Shown piece after piece: positions 23,282-35,297 of a stretch of DNA of 64,000 nt. Both the position numbers and the translations under genes were made by a program. The stretch's first letter is position 1; each line of letters starts with the position of its first letter. The DNA comes from Arabidopsis thaliana (Eukaryota > Streptophyta > Magnoliopsida > Brassicales > Brassicaceae). The stretch spans positions 15,671,971 to 15,735,970 of the forward strand of contig NC_003070.9 of the NCBI RefSeq assembly GCF_000001735.4. Direction: 5' to 3'. The notes beneath the pieces were generated by a model that saw nothing but the letters and a program-made list of their open reading frames with translations, ran no database searches and was not told where the DNA came from.

Positions 23282-24743
23282 ATCACTGGTTAAAGCAGAA
23301 TCATCTCCGATAGCTATTTTTCCATCTGGGATCACAGCTATAAGTCCAGGTTCTACTGTCACGTCACCCACTGCACCTCTCATACTTCATCCACCTCCTA
23401 AACGGCTAAGTTACTCATCTCCTCCTCCTAAACCTCCTGATTTTATCAATAAGACCTTAAAATTTTCAAATACTATTTTACGGTTAAGCAAGCCACGAGT
23501 TTCTCGTTGAGCTCTTGTTCTTTCTTTTCATGATTGTGCAGGAAAAAGGAGTATTCCACCCATACATGAGTCCCACCCTGCTGATGCTCCTCTCTTCCTA
23601 GATAAACTTCACGTGCTAACTGCTTATATGCCAACATGGATGATGAGAGGTCCTTCTCCGCGATATTTGCTGCCACCATCTGATCCACCTGATCCCCATA
23701 CTCCATCAAAGTCAAGCTATTGACTATAAACAAGTGCTTAGTGGAAGGCAACCCACTAGTATGGTTTATTTTTCTTTATTTTTCTTTTATTTTCTGTTTT
23801 TTTTTTCTTTTTCTCGCTTACTCGTGATTTGAATGCCACTAGGGACACTGTCGTTTAAGTCTGGGGGAGGCGCTTACTTACTATGTTTTTCTTTCTTGAG
23901 TCTTATTCTTATTTTTATTTTTCTTTTTGAGTCGTTTTATTGAGTCAAAATTTTGATAGGAATTATGATCTCTATTCTTTAGATTATTGTCTGGTTGATT
24001 AATGCTGCAAGTTTGACTCAATCCGACTATTGGAAAATCTAGATGGCAAACCAACAGACTTGAGGATATCCTAGTTTCCAACACAACCACTAAGGCTGGA
24101 GTTAATCTCACTGCTCTTCCTTTTACCTCTTCAAACAGTTAGTATTCATAGATCTTGACTTCTTGTTCATACCTGATATTGAGACCAATGTGATAAAAAG
24201 AATGTGTTCCTCTTCCATTATAAAAAGAGAAAGAAAATGAGAGATTGACAGGATTTTCAGATAGTGTATAGGGGTAGGAATGTTTTCTATGACCCTATTA
24301 TTATACATTATCTAGAATGATCAATTACAAAGGTTCGAAAAATGCCGAGAGTGTCGATCTACTATGCGAGTTCCCCTTTGTTTACTCTCTAAAAAGAATA
24401 AGTCTGGGAAGAGAAAGAACACCAAAGAAAAAAATATATAAATAATGGTCGATTTATCATGGTATAGTACAAGAATGAGTCTAGAAGGATTTTGAATGTT
24501 AGCTTGTTTGATGAGACCCATCGATGAAAGCGTGGTAGATATAGTAATAGAACTTAGGTATGGAATCTAGAATGTTGTGTAACCTTGCAGAGAAATACAT
24601 GTTGGTTAGGATTTGATTAGAACTGCTAGACGAATTTGGTTAGGATTATCAAGGCAATAAGCTAGAGAATGTTGGGAGTTCCTGTGTTTTAAAACCTCTT
24701 CCACAGGTTCGGCTTTTGTGTTTTGCTTGAGGGCAAGCAAAAG

Positions 24744-24758
24744 CTAAGTCTGGGGAGT
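24744..24758 (+). other. polypurine tract, R element
   Basis: CTAAGTCTGGGGAGT precedes the 3' LTR start TAATATATCCC. The copy at 48044 reads GTCTGGGGGAGT before TGATATAACCC. Confidence 0.75.
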
Positions 24759-25922
24759 TAATATATCCCTATTTTTACTGTTTTTAACTATGATTTAGGT
24801 ATAGGTTTTAGAGTCTTTTCTAGTCGTTTTCAGGTCTTTACATGTTTGGGATTCATTAGGAGATAATGGAGCATTCTGGAGGAAAACAGAGAATTTATAC
24901 TGCTGAAGAAATCCGGAAACTAAAATGCACGTAGGTGTTGAACGACACCACCCCTGGTGTTGAGTGACACCAATACCTGACGGCAATTCGAAGACGCAAC
25001 TTATTGATGTTTTGAAGATTTCTAAATTTGGCCCAGAACTTTCTTTTATTTCTAAAGAAGGCCCATCACTTTTTAGGTCATATATATAGTTTTAAAGGTC
25101 ATTGTTTAGACCTAAGCTTGTAGAGACTATTTTCCTCATCTCTTTTGTACTTTGGGAGCAAAACCCTATGGAGACTCCCTTTGGAGAAGATCTTCTTTAC
25201 TCTTTCTCTTGTTATTATTGATTTCTTATTCATACTATGATTTGTGTTTCTTTGATCATGTCTGAGTAATCCACTTGTTAGGTGTAGGGTTTCTCATTAG
25301 GGATTCATATTGTTTAGTAGATCCCCCTTTGTTAGGTTATCTGTAGAATTCTTTATCTTTAATTGTTCTAAATGCTAGATCTACATTGATCACCTAGAAC
25401 TTGAATCCAAACCATTTTTATGCCCACCATAGGTATCTTTAGTTGGATCTATTATTTGATGAGCCTGGTTTATAGGTGTGTAATAAGAATCGGCCTATCT
25501 TCTAAGGTGAACAATTGAACCCGTTTAGAATGCATGTTTAGGTTAAAGATCTCTCGGCTTCTCCGGTTATTCTTAGCTATAGGCATAGGGAGTTTCACGG
25601 AACACCACTGGTTATTCTATAATTAGAGTTTGAGTTTAAGAATGGTTCGATAACAACCTAGCTATTATTAGATCTACAAACCAATTGTTTCCTGAGAATA
25701 CCCTAAGCCTAACGTTTTTACTTTCTTGTCTTACAACCTCACAAAGTCACAATCTGCTATTGCTTCCTTTTGTTTCTTTTTATTTTCATTACTATCTTAC
25801 TTAGCTTAATTCAAAACCTTGGTCTATTGTGTGATTTGAGAGCTTTGTGGAATTCGACACTTAAGTGCTACAATCGATCTCTTATTTGAGAGAGTGGTCT
25901 TAAGGCAATTTGACATATATCA
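24759..25922 (+). mobile_element. 3' LTR of the R element
   Basis: This 1164-bp LTR ends TTTGACATATATCA. It is close in sequence to 20960-22144. Its junction with the following ctacttctagag marks the insertion site and recurs at 46167/46168. Confidence 0.8.
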
Positions 25923-26455
25923 CTACTTCTAGAGTAGCTAAATAGAACTTGATCTCAGATAATTGATATACCCGCCATAGGTATCTGTTACTAAAACTAC
26001 TATTTGATGAGCCTGGTTTATAGATGTGTAATAAGAATCGGCCAATCTACTAAGGTGAACTTATCGAACTCGTTTAGCATGCATGTTTAGGTATAGGGGT
26101 TCACGGCACGCCACCAGGAACCTTAGCTCTCGGCATAGTGAATTTCAAGGAACGCCACCGGTTATTGTGATATTAGAGTTTGAGTTTAAAAACAGTTCAA
26201 TAACAACCTAGCTATTTCTAGATCTACTATCATCTATTTCGTGAGAATATCCTAAGCCTAACGTTTTAATTATCTTAGTTTACATCCATCTCATAATTTG
26301 CTTATGCTTTCTTTTGATTTTCTTATCTTTAGTTTAGCTTAATTCGATAACCTTAGTCTATTGTGAGATTCGATAACGTTGCAGATTCGACCCTTAAGTA
26401 CTACAATCGATCTCTTATTTGAGAGAGTGGTCGTAAGGCAATTTGACCTACATCA
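25923..26455 (+). mobile_element. R-family LTR, second part (continues from 20959)
   Basis: It begins mid-LTR (CTACTTCTAGAGTAG) and ends ACCTACATCA. It is homologous to the second half of the other R LTRs but from a more diverged subfamily. Confidence 0.75.
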
Positions 26456-29400
26456 AGTACTCAGTGTTGGCTTTACCGGAGCGAAATGAGCCTTATGTTG
26501 TGTATACGGACGCGTCAAGGATTGGACTTGGATGTGTGCTTATGCAGTATGGTAAGGTAATTGCCTATGCGTCTATGCATTTGTAAAAGCATGAGGAGAA
26601 TTATCCAATTCATGATATTGAGATGGCGGTTGTGGTGTTTGCCCTAAACATTTGGCGATCTTATCTTTACGGTTGGAAGGTTCAAGTGTTTACAGACCAT
26701 AAGAGTTTGAAGTATATTTTCAATCAGCCAATATTGAACTTGCGGCAAAGGAGATGAATCGAGCTTTTTGCGGATTATGACGTAGAGATTGCTTACCATT
26801 CGAGTAAGGCGAACTTAGTCGCAGACGCGTTAAGTCGAAAAAGAATTGCTTCGGATTTAGAAAAGGACATGTAAGTGTTGGTTGGCATGGACGTGACATT
26901 GTGGTTGGCAGCTATAACCGACGAGTTGGAGCCTTGGGGCTTACGGGCAGTGGACCAAGCGGATTTGCTAAGTCGGGTGTGGGCGGCTCAGCAAAAACAT
27001 GAGGATTTGTTCCGCTGGCTCGAGAACCATAAGACGGAGTTCGAGACTTCAAACAACGGGACTATTCTGGTTAATAGGTGGGTGTGTGTTCCGAGTGATA
27101 AGGAGTTCTGGAAGATATCCTGAAGGAAGCACATATGTCTAAGTTTTCGATTCACCCGGGATCAAGCAAGATGTATAAGGACTTGAAACGGTATTACCAT
27201 TAGAAGGGTATGAAAGCCAATGTGGCTAGGTGGGCGGCCGGATGTTTGACCTGTCAGTTGGTGAAGGCCAAATATCAACTTCTGGTCGAGTTGCTCCAAA
27301 GCTTACCTATGCCTGAGAGTAAATGGGACATGATTACGATGGATTTCCTAATGGATTTGCCGATGTGTGACGAGACGAGAAGGATACTGTGTGGGTAATC
27401 GTGGATGGATTGACCAAGTAGGCACATTTTGTTCAAGTAAACAAGTCGGCCAATATTGACAAGCTTGTGGAGATTTATGTCCAAGAGATTGTCCGGTATC
27501 ATTGAGTTCCGGTTAGTATAGTGTCGGAACGAGATTCAAAGTTTACTTCACGATTTTGGAAGGGGCTTCAGAAGCATTTTGGCACAAGACTGAATATGAG
27601 CACGGCTCATCATCCGCAGACGGATGGGCAGTCTTAGCGTACAATCCAAACACTTGAGAACTTGTTGCAGGACAGTGTGTTGGATTAGGGTGGCGAGTGG
27701 ATTCAGCATTTACACTTGGCCGAGTTTGCTTACAACAATAGCTATCATGCAAGCATCGGGATTTTACCGTATGAAGCATTGTATGGGCGGCCGTGTAGAA
27801 CACCGCTATGTTGGACCCAAGTGGGGGACCAGAGTGTTTATGGTCGAGACTTAGTTGAGAAAACGTCGGAAAATATCAAAGTCTTAAAGGTTAAGATGAA
27901 ACAAGCTCAGAACCGACAAAAGAGATGTTGAGAAGCGTCAGAGAAGCGTCAGAGAGAGTTGGAGTATTCTGTTGGAGATATGGTTTATCTCAAGATTATG
28001 ACGTATGATATATCTATAATTTGCATGATTTAGGCATTCATTCTTCACCACTTTGTCATTGTTTCATCCACATTTCATCTCATTAGGAGTCGTTTTAGTG
28101 TGTTTTACATACTTAGGACGATTTTGCATTAGGATTGCATGTGCATGGCATATTTGGTTGTTTTCAGGTACTTTGGATGCTTTTGGAGTTCAAACAGAGG
28201 AAAAACAGAACATGAAGTCAGAATGCCCAATGACGCCTTCAGCAAAAGTACTCTATCGCAGCCTCGGAGCCCTGCCAGGGCAAATCACTCTATCGCAACC
28301 CCGGAGAAGCAAACAGCTCAGTTTCACTCAATCGCGAAGCCGGAGGAATCACCCCATCAGAACCACTCGATCACCACTCTATCACGAGGAAGCCTATCTG
28401 CTCATTCTGCACTCAACCAGACAAGCTGAGAACAAAGAAGAGAAGAGAAGGCGAAGAAACCACTCGATCACACCCTCATGACATCCACTCGATCGCTTCA
28501 CTCGATCACAAGGTCGCTGGACCATTCAATCTCGACTTCACTGCATTTCACTCGATCGCAAGACGGAGCCCCTGAAGCCCAGTTTGATCAATGACATACT
28601 CGATCACTAGGAAGCTCATTTCAGCCCGTCAGATGCCAATGACACATTCGGTCGCAGGATCATGACGTGAAGATTCGCTATATATTTAGTTTCCTTATTT
28701 GTTTAATTTTTTCGCTTATATAAACTACCTCTTAGGGTTTTCCTAGGGCGTCCGCTAGCATCCGCTATTATCCCTTTTTATTTTTCGCTTTTACATTTTC
28801 GCAACTTTGATAGCCGCAGTGTTTCTCCTGCGACTTTGTAGTTTCGTTTTCAAGTATTTGATATTCAGTTTTCGTTTAAGTCTTTCGTCATTTCTGTTAT
28901 CATGTTTTCAATTGTTGCTTTGTTATTGTCTTTGATTATGTCTGAGTAGTGAACTGTATTTCTGAGGATGGGATAGAATAGTTGTGGTTTACTTGGTCGT
29001 TTTAGGTGGTTGAGTTTAGAATACTAGAATCCCTTCTGGATTAGTTGCGCTTATTGCTTATTTCACTGGCTAATGTGGAGTATGAGTCCAGACGTCCAGC
29101 GCTCAGAAGGCGTTTAATGGGCGTTGGATCCTATTAATTCCAGAGATATCTGACTCTACCCCAAGGGATTGGCTGTAGAGAGGGTATTGACTTTAACATG
29201 TTGATTCGATAATGCCTGCTTAGTTAGAGATCGCTAAAGGGATTTAGGTCAGTGTCTAGCTTTACTTGAGGATTTCTATCACGGGAGTGAATTAATCTGT
29301 TGTTGAACTTGTTGTCTAGGGATAGCTTCTGTGAAGTTTTGTCAACCGCCTGAATAGATTAAGTAGACCACACTATTCGATTACCCCATCCTTAGGAATC

Positions 29401-29759
29401 GTTTATCCATTTGATTGCCTGTTATCATTTCTGCTTTGTCATTCACTTGCCTGCTATTGCCATTCCTGCTTTTAATTTCACTTCATTTCTGTTATTGCAT
29501 ACTAGGACTGTTAGAACCAACCAACTATCTGCTTGGCTTGACTTAGAGCTTTCTGATCATATCTCATCTGTTTGCATCACACCGAATTGGATTGACATCC
29601 TAAAATACTACAACGACAAGATAGTGTTTTAGGGATTAATTGACAAAAATCCTACTATCAACGTATAAGGGAAAGGATAGGGCATCCTTGAACACAAAGT
29701 TGACTTCGAGGTACATGGGTCCATTGAGGATTCTGGAAAGAGTCGGCCCTGTTGCATAC
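26456..29759 (+). pseudogene. Ty3/gypsy pol fragment (RNase H and integrase), interrupted
   Basis: The reading starts in RNase H (YVVYTDASRIGLGCVLMQYG, then [11 protein letters not shown] and VADALSRK). The integrase zinc-finger region follows (CLTCQ near 27250), then the catalytic core (HHPQTDGQS near 27608; LAEFAYNNSYHASIGILPYE near 27717) and the C-terminal module (ELEYSVGDMVYLKI). The reading breaks at 28005, where a solo LTR sits, and resumes at 29666 with SRYMGPLRILERVGPVAY, the GPY/F-type segment. Many stops (for example 26586, 26756, 27203, 27636, 27687) and frameshifts disable it. Motifs point to a chromovirus such as the Tekay/Reina side. Gag, protease and RT are missing on the left, where R-family LTR DNA abuts. 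Confidence 0.85.
28006..29660 (+). mobile_element. solo LTR of a second Athila-like subfamily, TSD acgta
   Basis: The 1655-bp LTR runs TGATATATC...CTACTATCA, with the exact duplication acgta at 28001-28005 and 29661-29665. Its last 150 bp (GCTTGGCTTGACTTAGAG..., GGATTGACATCCTAAAATAC) resemble the Athila LTRs, but the rest differs. It carries its own array of CACTCGATCGC-type words at 28330-28660. It splits the pol fragment's integrase C-terminus. Confidence 0.92.
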
Positions 29760-29981
29760 TGATATAACCCTATTTTTACTGCTTTTAGCTATGATATAGG
29801 TATAGGTTTTAGAGTCAATTTGTTATTTTTAGAGTCTTTTCTAGTACTTTTCAGGTCTTTACATGTTTGGGATTCATTTGGAGATAATGGAGGATTCTGG
29901 AGAAAAAGAGAGAATTTATGCAGCTGAAAAAATCCGGAGACGAAAAACCGCGTAGGTGTCGAACGAAACCAATACCTGACG

Positions 29982-30869
29982 TGATGCAAACCCCGGATTC
30001 CACCAAGACAAGACTCACTGATTCAAAGACTAAAACTATGCGGAAGTGGTAATGATGATGAAGTAACCGAATTGATGTTGAATCGACAACACCGAGGGCT
30101 AGAGAATATGATTTAAGGGCTATTCCTCGCGAGGATCAGAGACTCTACACGAAACCTAAGTGGTTTGATTCCACAAACTACTTAGAACTCCCAAAAACAA
30201 TGATTTGATTCAAGACAAAGTATTGAAGCAAAACAAACTGAATTTTCTTATTAATCAAAGCGTGAATACAAAGTAGAGAAACAAAAAGCTTAAATAGAAA
30301 AATGCAGCAAAGGTCTAAAATTTAGAAAGGAAACAAATAAATTAGAGAGAACCATGATCTTGTCACCATTGATGTCTTCTAGCCGTTGGGCATTAAAAGT
30401 GACGCTCCTTTGACTTGTGGCGTGATCTTCATATATCTTCTTAGGTCTGGTAGATGAGATGGATGGCTGAGATCTTCTGGAGTGAGTAAACGAATTGATC
30501 AAGAGGAGGATATTCGATCTTGAGGGAAAAGGCAAGAGATCCTCCGATTAAGTAAAGTTTCTTCTCTCTTGGTTTTGGATGTGTGAACAGAATGTGTGTC
30601 ATCTCTGCAGCTCCTAAATGTCGTGTAGTCTTAATAAGGGTGAATATAAACAGCAAGAAGTCTTCAAGTACATCAGGTGGCTCTTTGGTTAGGTTAAGTT
30701 TGTCAACTAGTTCGTCAGCGGGTTCTTCAGAAAGTCCTTTTAGGAAGTTTGTCAGAAAGCCCTTTTAGGAAGTTTGTCAGAGAGTCCTTCAGCCAGTTCA
30801 TCAGCAAGTCTATGAGGTGGTCCGTCAGTGAGTCCATGAGCTACAATGTCAGCTCCCATTCTTATATCA
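29982..30869 (-). mobile_element. 3' LTR of the gag-protease element
   Basis: Reads TGATGCAAACCCCGG at the left edge and TTATATCA at the right on the plus strand. It aligns with 44347-45209 with scattered differences and a short duplication of AAGTTTGTCAGAAAG-type sequence near 30740-30780. Confidence 0.92.
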
Positions 30870-30885
30870 TCCCCTTCTCCTTGAA
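30870..30885 (-). other. polypurine tract of the gag-protease element
   Basis: On the minus strand CAAGGAGAAGGGGA stands directly before the LTR start TGATATAAG. Confidence 0.75.
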
Positions 30886-31049
30886 AGGGTTTCTTCCTCG
30901 AAACTATCTGACCTACACCAAGAGTAAGCAAGTTTGCTTTCATGCGGTTTTGTGACTCTAACGTCATACCTTGATGTTGTTTAGGATTGCTGCGCTATGG
31001 TGCGTCAGGTTATTCAGCTTGGATCAGCATGGAGTGGTAGACTCCTCTA

Positions 31050-31989
31050 GCTGCATGTAGCTCCAGAGTAGGGACATGGCTTTTCATGAGTGATGCGGCA
31101 TGTGGTGTTTTGCTTCTTGTTCCAAAACCTTAAAATGAGTCTTTTGGCGAAGACAAGTGCATTATATCCGTCTTTTGGGAAGAATAAAAGGACTTATCAA
31201 CATAAAAATTAACTCTAGTGTTAGCACATACCTTAGCTTTAATATGCATTGCTCGAACAACTTTTTGATCTAATGGGGCAAGAGTGAAGTTGCGGTTGTT
31301 GAGGCAAAAGGAATATTGATTGGTGCGACCATTGTGACTAACTTCGCAATCATATTGTCATGGCCTACCAAGTAAAATATGTCCAGCTTGCATAGGTGCA
31401 ACATCACACAAGACTTGATCTTGATATTTCCCGATAGAAAATTGCACTTCGACTTGTTTTGACACCTTTATTTCCTCTTTGTTATTAAGCCATTTAAGCT
31501 TATATGGCCTTGGATGATCAGTGGTGTTGAGTTCTAGCTGTTCATCAAGAGTAATACTAGCAATGTTAGTACATGAACCACTATCCACAATTAAATGACA
31601 TACCTTATCCTTGATGGTGCAACGGGAATGGAACAAGTTATCCCTTTGCTCCGGTTCTTCCGTGGTTTGTTGGGCTGAGAGAACCCTTTGAATGATTAGT
31701 AGCTCACCTACATCGGGATAGATGGTGGTTGATTCATCGGAATGCATCGACTCCACTTTGTCTTGTGAGTCATAACCGTCATCGGGTGTAAACCATGACT
31801 CGCTTGTTGGGACAGTCTCTTGCCATATGACCTTTACCTTGGCAATTATAACAAATCATTTCATGTGATCTTTGAGGGTTAGTAGACTTACCTCGTTCAA
31901 CATGGTGGTCGTTTGATTTAAAATGTGACTCAACCGCAAGGGATTTTCCTTTGTTTATGGTTTGTGGAGCTGGTGCTTGTTGTGGTGTG
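31050..31989 (-). pseudogene. zinc knuckle and protease region of the gag-protease element
   Basis: Reading from the Athila insertion point, a CCHC zinc knuckle (CYNCQGKGHMARDC) near 31850 is followed by an aspartic protease with the active-site motif DSGS (LIVDSGSCTNIAS) and the flap-side GHILLGRP. A TGA replaces the expected Trp after GRP at about 31355. The same frame then stays open for some 100 codons (QYDCEVSHNGRTNQYSF...). There is also a stop or frame break between zinc knuckle and protease near 31760-31780. No RT motif follows before the polypurine tract. The gag part is at 43073-43996, across the nested Athila. Confidence 0.85.
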
Positions 31990-33652
31990 TGATAATAAGT
32001 TTTTAAGATCAATTATCCTAAAACACTAATCATATCGTTGTAGTATTTTAGGTTTTCAATCCAAATGGGTGTGATGCTAACAATCAAGATGTGATCAGAA
32101 GTCACTAAGTCAAGCCAAACAATAACAAGTTTTGGTGTGTTCTACCAGTTCTGAGTGAACATGCAGAAAACAGAAAATCAAGCAGAAAGAGTAAAACACT
32201 GGACCAACACAGCTCGTTGTAGAGCACTGGGTGTGGTCGAGTGACAGGTCGAGTAACAGATAGTAAATAAAACAAAAATACTCGACTGCACAATCTGTTG
32301 TCAGACAACTGGGTGGTCGAGTACCAGATCGAGTAACAAGAAAGAATTACAGAAACTAAACAACAGATGACAAGATGCAGTAAACAACAGTAGAGTAAAC
32401 AATAAAATCAATCAGATAAAGAATTCCCGAGGATGGGGTAATTGAGTAGTTTCGTTTCCTCAGTTTACAGGTGATTGACATGCTCAATAAATTATCCCTA
32501 GAGAACAAGTTCATTAACCAAATTTAAGTGCCACCGCAACAGAGACCCTCAAGTAAACCTAATCCCAGACTCAATCACCATTGACGAGAGCTAACCTAAC
32601 ATGCATTACGAATCAACAAGTTAAAGCCAAAACGCTCCCTGCAACCAATACCTTGGTACAGGGCCACAAATCTCTGGAATTAGTGGTTCAGACATTTCAT
32701 CGAACACCTTTTGGGCGCGGAAATGTCTAGGCTAAATTCTAGTTGATCAGAAAGCAATAGGCATTAAGCACAACTAATCCAGAATGGATCTATCAATCAA
32801 ACTCAACCACCTAGCATACTGAGAATTCTATACTACTCTAACTCATCCTTAGAAACCTATTCACTAGTCAGACATCATTGCAGAAAACATAAACGTTGAA
32901 TAGAATGAAAACATGATAACAACAGTGTAATAGCAAGATGATAACAGGATGAACAACAGTAAACCAAATGAAGAAAAAATACTGAATATTGAATACTGAA
33001 TAGATAAAGAGAAATCCGGATTACAAAAGGTCTAGAACATAGTGTCTGAGGAATAAAACCTAGATAAAAAACTTGTTCTCGAAAATGTAAAGTACATGCT
33101 ACTTACAGCAAAATATTCCGAAACCCTAATACTCAAAACGACGCAGTATTGGGACGGATTAAGAACTGTACTCGACCAAGGTGGTCGAGTGAGAGGTCGA
33201 GTGAATAGCTGGAGTCTTCTTTTCTTCCTTGTGCTCGAGTGTCTGGTTAAGTGCGGAATGGAGAAGACTTTGAAGCTCGACATCGAGTATGTAGTCGAGT
33301 GATGGTGATGGTGGTAGAGGTGAAGACACTCGACCAGGTGGTCGAGTGAAGTGATCGAGTGACTCTCGTGGTGGTACTCGGCCAAGGGGTCGAGTGATGA
33401 GGCGAAGTAGTGAAGTCCTATACTCGACCAGGGGGTCAAGTGGTCTGTTGAGGTCGTGAAGCGTCTACTTGACCTGGGGTCGAGTGATTTGGCATGATCA
33501 GGTCCGCTTCTTCCAGTAAGCTCGTCAACAACTCCAAATCACCTGAAATCAACACAAATATGTTACATGCAAAGTGATGACAAATGATCAGAAATGGTAT
33601 AAAACAGTGATGATAAAGGGATGCTCAAAACAGGCAAAATGCACACTTATCA
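31990..33652 (-). mobile_element. 3' LTR of the Athila element
   Basis: The 1663-bp LTR has ends TGATAAG (33652) and TTATTATCA (31990). It aligns throughout with 41387-43067, with a modest number of substitutions and small indels. Confidence 0.94.
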
Positions 33653-33653
33653 A

Positions 33654-33667
33654 CTCCCCCAAACTTA
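33654..33667 (-). other. polypurine tract of the Athila element
   Basis: On the minus strand AAGTTTGGGGGAG leads into the LTR start TGATAAG. Confidence 0.8.
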
Positions 33668-35297
33668 GTCTTTGCTTGCCCTCAAGCAAACAATTAAGAG
33701 AAAGTTGGAGGTGAGGTTTGAAAGCGGGGACTCAGAGCCAAAGCACCAGATAAACCAGATGAAATCAATGTCCAAGTTGATTGTTCTAAGCTGCGATATG
33801 ATCGAATTCTACTCAAAAACGTTAGCCATGCCTTGTTATTAATCAATCCGACTCATATGCTCGAGCTACACATGTTTTCAAATCTACCAATCCCTTTAAC
33901 ATTCATTAGCTCTTGAACGTGAATCAAGCAATGCATCATCAATGAACTCATTTGGCTAAGGTAAAAGGTCAAGAGACAAAGATGGTCCCTTACTGAATAG
34001 GCTTCAGTAACAGGGGATCTCTCAAAAAATGATTAAGCTTTAGTATAATGCTAAAGGTAAGTCCCAAGCTATACATACAGAGATAAGATCCCATCTACCC
34101 GGAATATATCAAATGAAGCTCTAATGGTAATCCCATCTCCCATCTCAATATAAGAACTTAACTCTACCCTTTGCATCCATGAATCTTTTAAGCCCTTTTT
34201 TCAATTATTCTTTTCTTTTCTCTTAACTCTAGGAGAACTTTCTCAACACTTTGATACATCTAGCGGATTTGGATTTCTTTAACAACTAAGGTTCCTGTTT
34301 TTAACATTTTAAAACCAAGGGCTTTTGCCTATCTTCAATAGCTAACAAGAACTCTTTCTTTTCTTTACAAATCCCAAAACCTTTACTAGACTTTTTCTGC
34401 TTCTTTAGCTTACTTCACCTAGAGTCTTTTACCTTTTCTCATCAATGAATCAACCTTTTTGTTTTTCTTTTAAACACATACCAACCCAAAGTATAAGCGT
34501 CCACCTACTCCTATCTAGTTCGAAAAATGCGAACTAGAACTACATGAGACACTATCTCTGTCGTTACGAACCTAACACTTTCTACCAAGCTTAATCGGAA
34601 TAAGACCTCACAAACACTCACAAGTGATATAGGGCTTGAAAGAAAGTCTAGGTTTTGGTTTGGGTTAACTGCTCTAATAAGGAGAGTCAGCTACTTGGAT
34701 TAACAAGAGTGATCAAAATGAATAAGAAAATCCAAGTATTTTAGGGTATCCATGAGTTCAAATTTTGATGCAGAACTGATAATTAAAGATCTAATTCAGG
34801 TTCAAATTGATAGGGAATGGTATCAGATCATGACAGTGTGGTCGAGTAGAGCAATCTAGGCATGGTTCAGTTTTACTTCAATTTCATTGACTACGCAACA
34901 AACAACTAGCAACGAGGGCACAGAGTTGATCTTGTGAACCAAAATGCTTACAAGGCTATCTCATCATTATCCCCTATGCATATGCAACAATCCAAAATGA
35001 AACACTCTAGACTCGATCCTAAATGTAATGCAACTACATAAACATTTTTTTTTTGTGAAATCATTTTCTTAAATTTTTCAAATTTTTTTGGTTTTTCTAT
35101 GCCTTAGATGAATGCAGACTCAAGAGTATATACAATGCAACACACACTTCCTGAGCCCTCCCCCAAACTTAAATCACACAGTCCACTATGTGAATAAACT
35201 TGGAAGAGAGTACTCGGGACAAATCCAATCACAAAAACAAAATAAAGAACAAATTACAAGAGATGATATAATACAATGGTGAAGTGAGGCGCTTACC
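33668..35297 (-). other. long 3' non-coding region of the Athila element
   Basis: There is no credible ORF. Athila-class elements are known for a long untranslated stretch between the last ORF and the 3' LTR, and this fits. A poly-T/A-rich patch lies at 35041-35095. Confidence 0.6.

Larger units (their letters stand above)
20960..25922 (+). mobile_element. non-autonomous R-family retrotransposon
   Basis: This is a 5-kb element with two LTRs (20960-22144 and 24759-25922), a TGGCGCCGTTGCC primer site, a polypurine tract and a 2.6-kb interior. The interior holds only a gag scrap and palindrome clusters, with no protease, RT or integrase. It inserted into another R LTR. The flanks are ctagt (20955-20959) and ctact (25923-25927), a 4 of 5 match for a target duplication. 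Mobility would need proteins in trans from an Athila-like relative. Confidence 0.75.
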
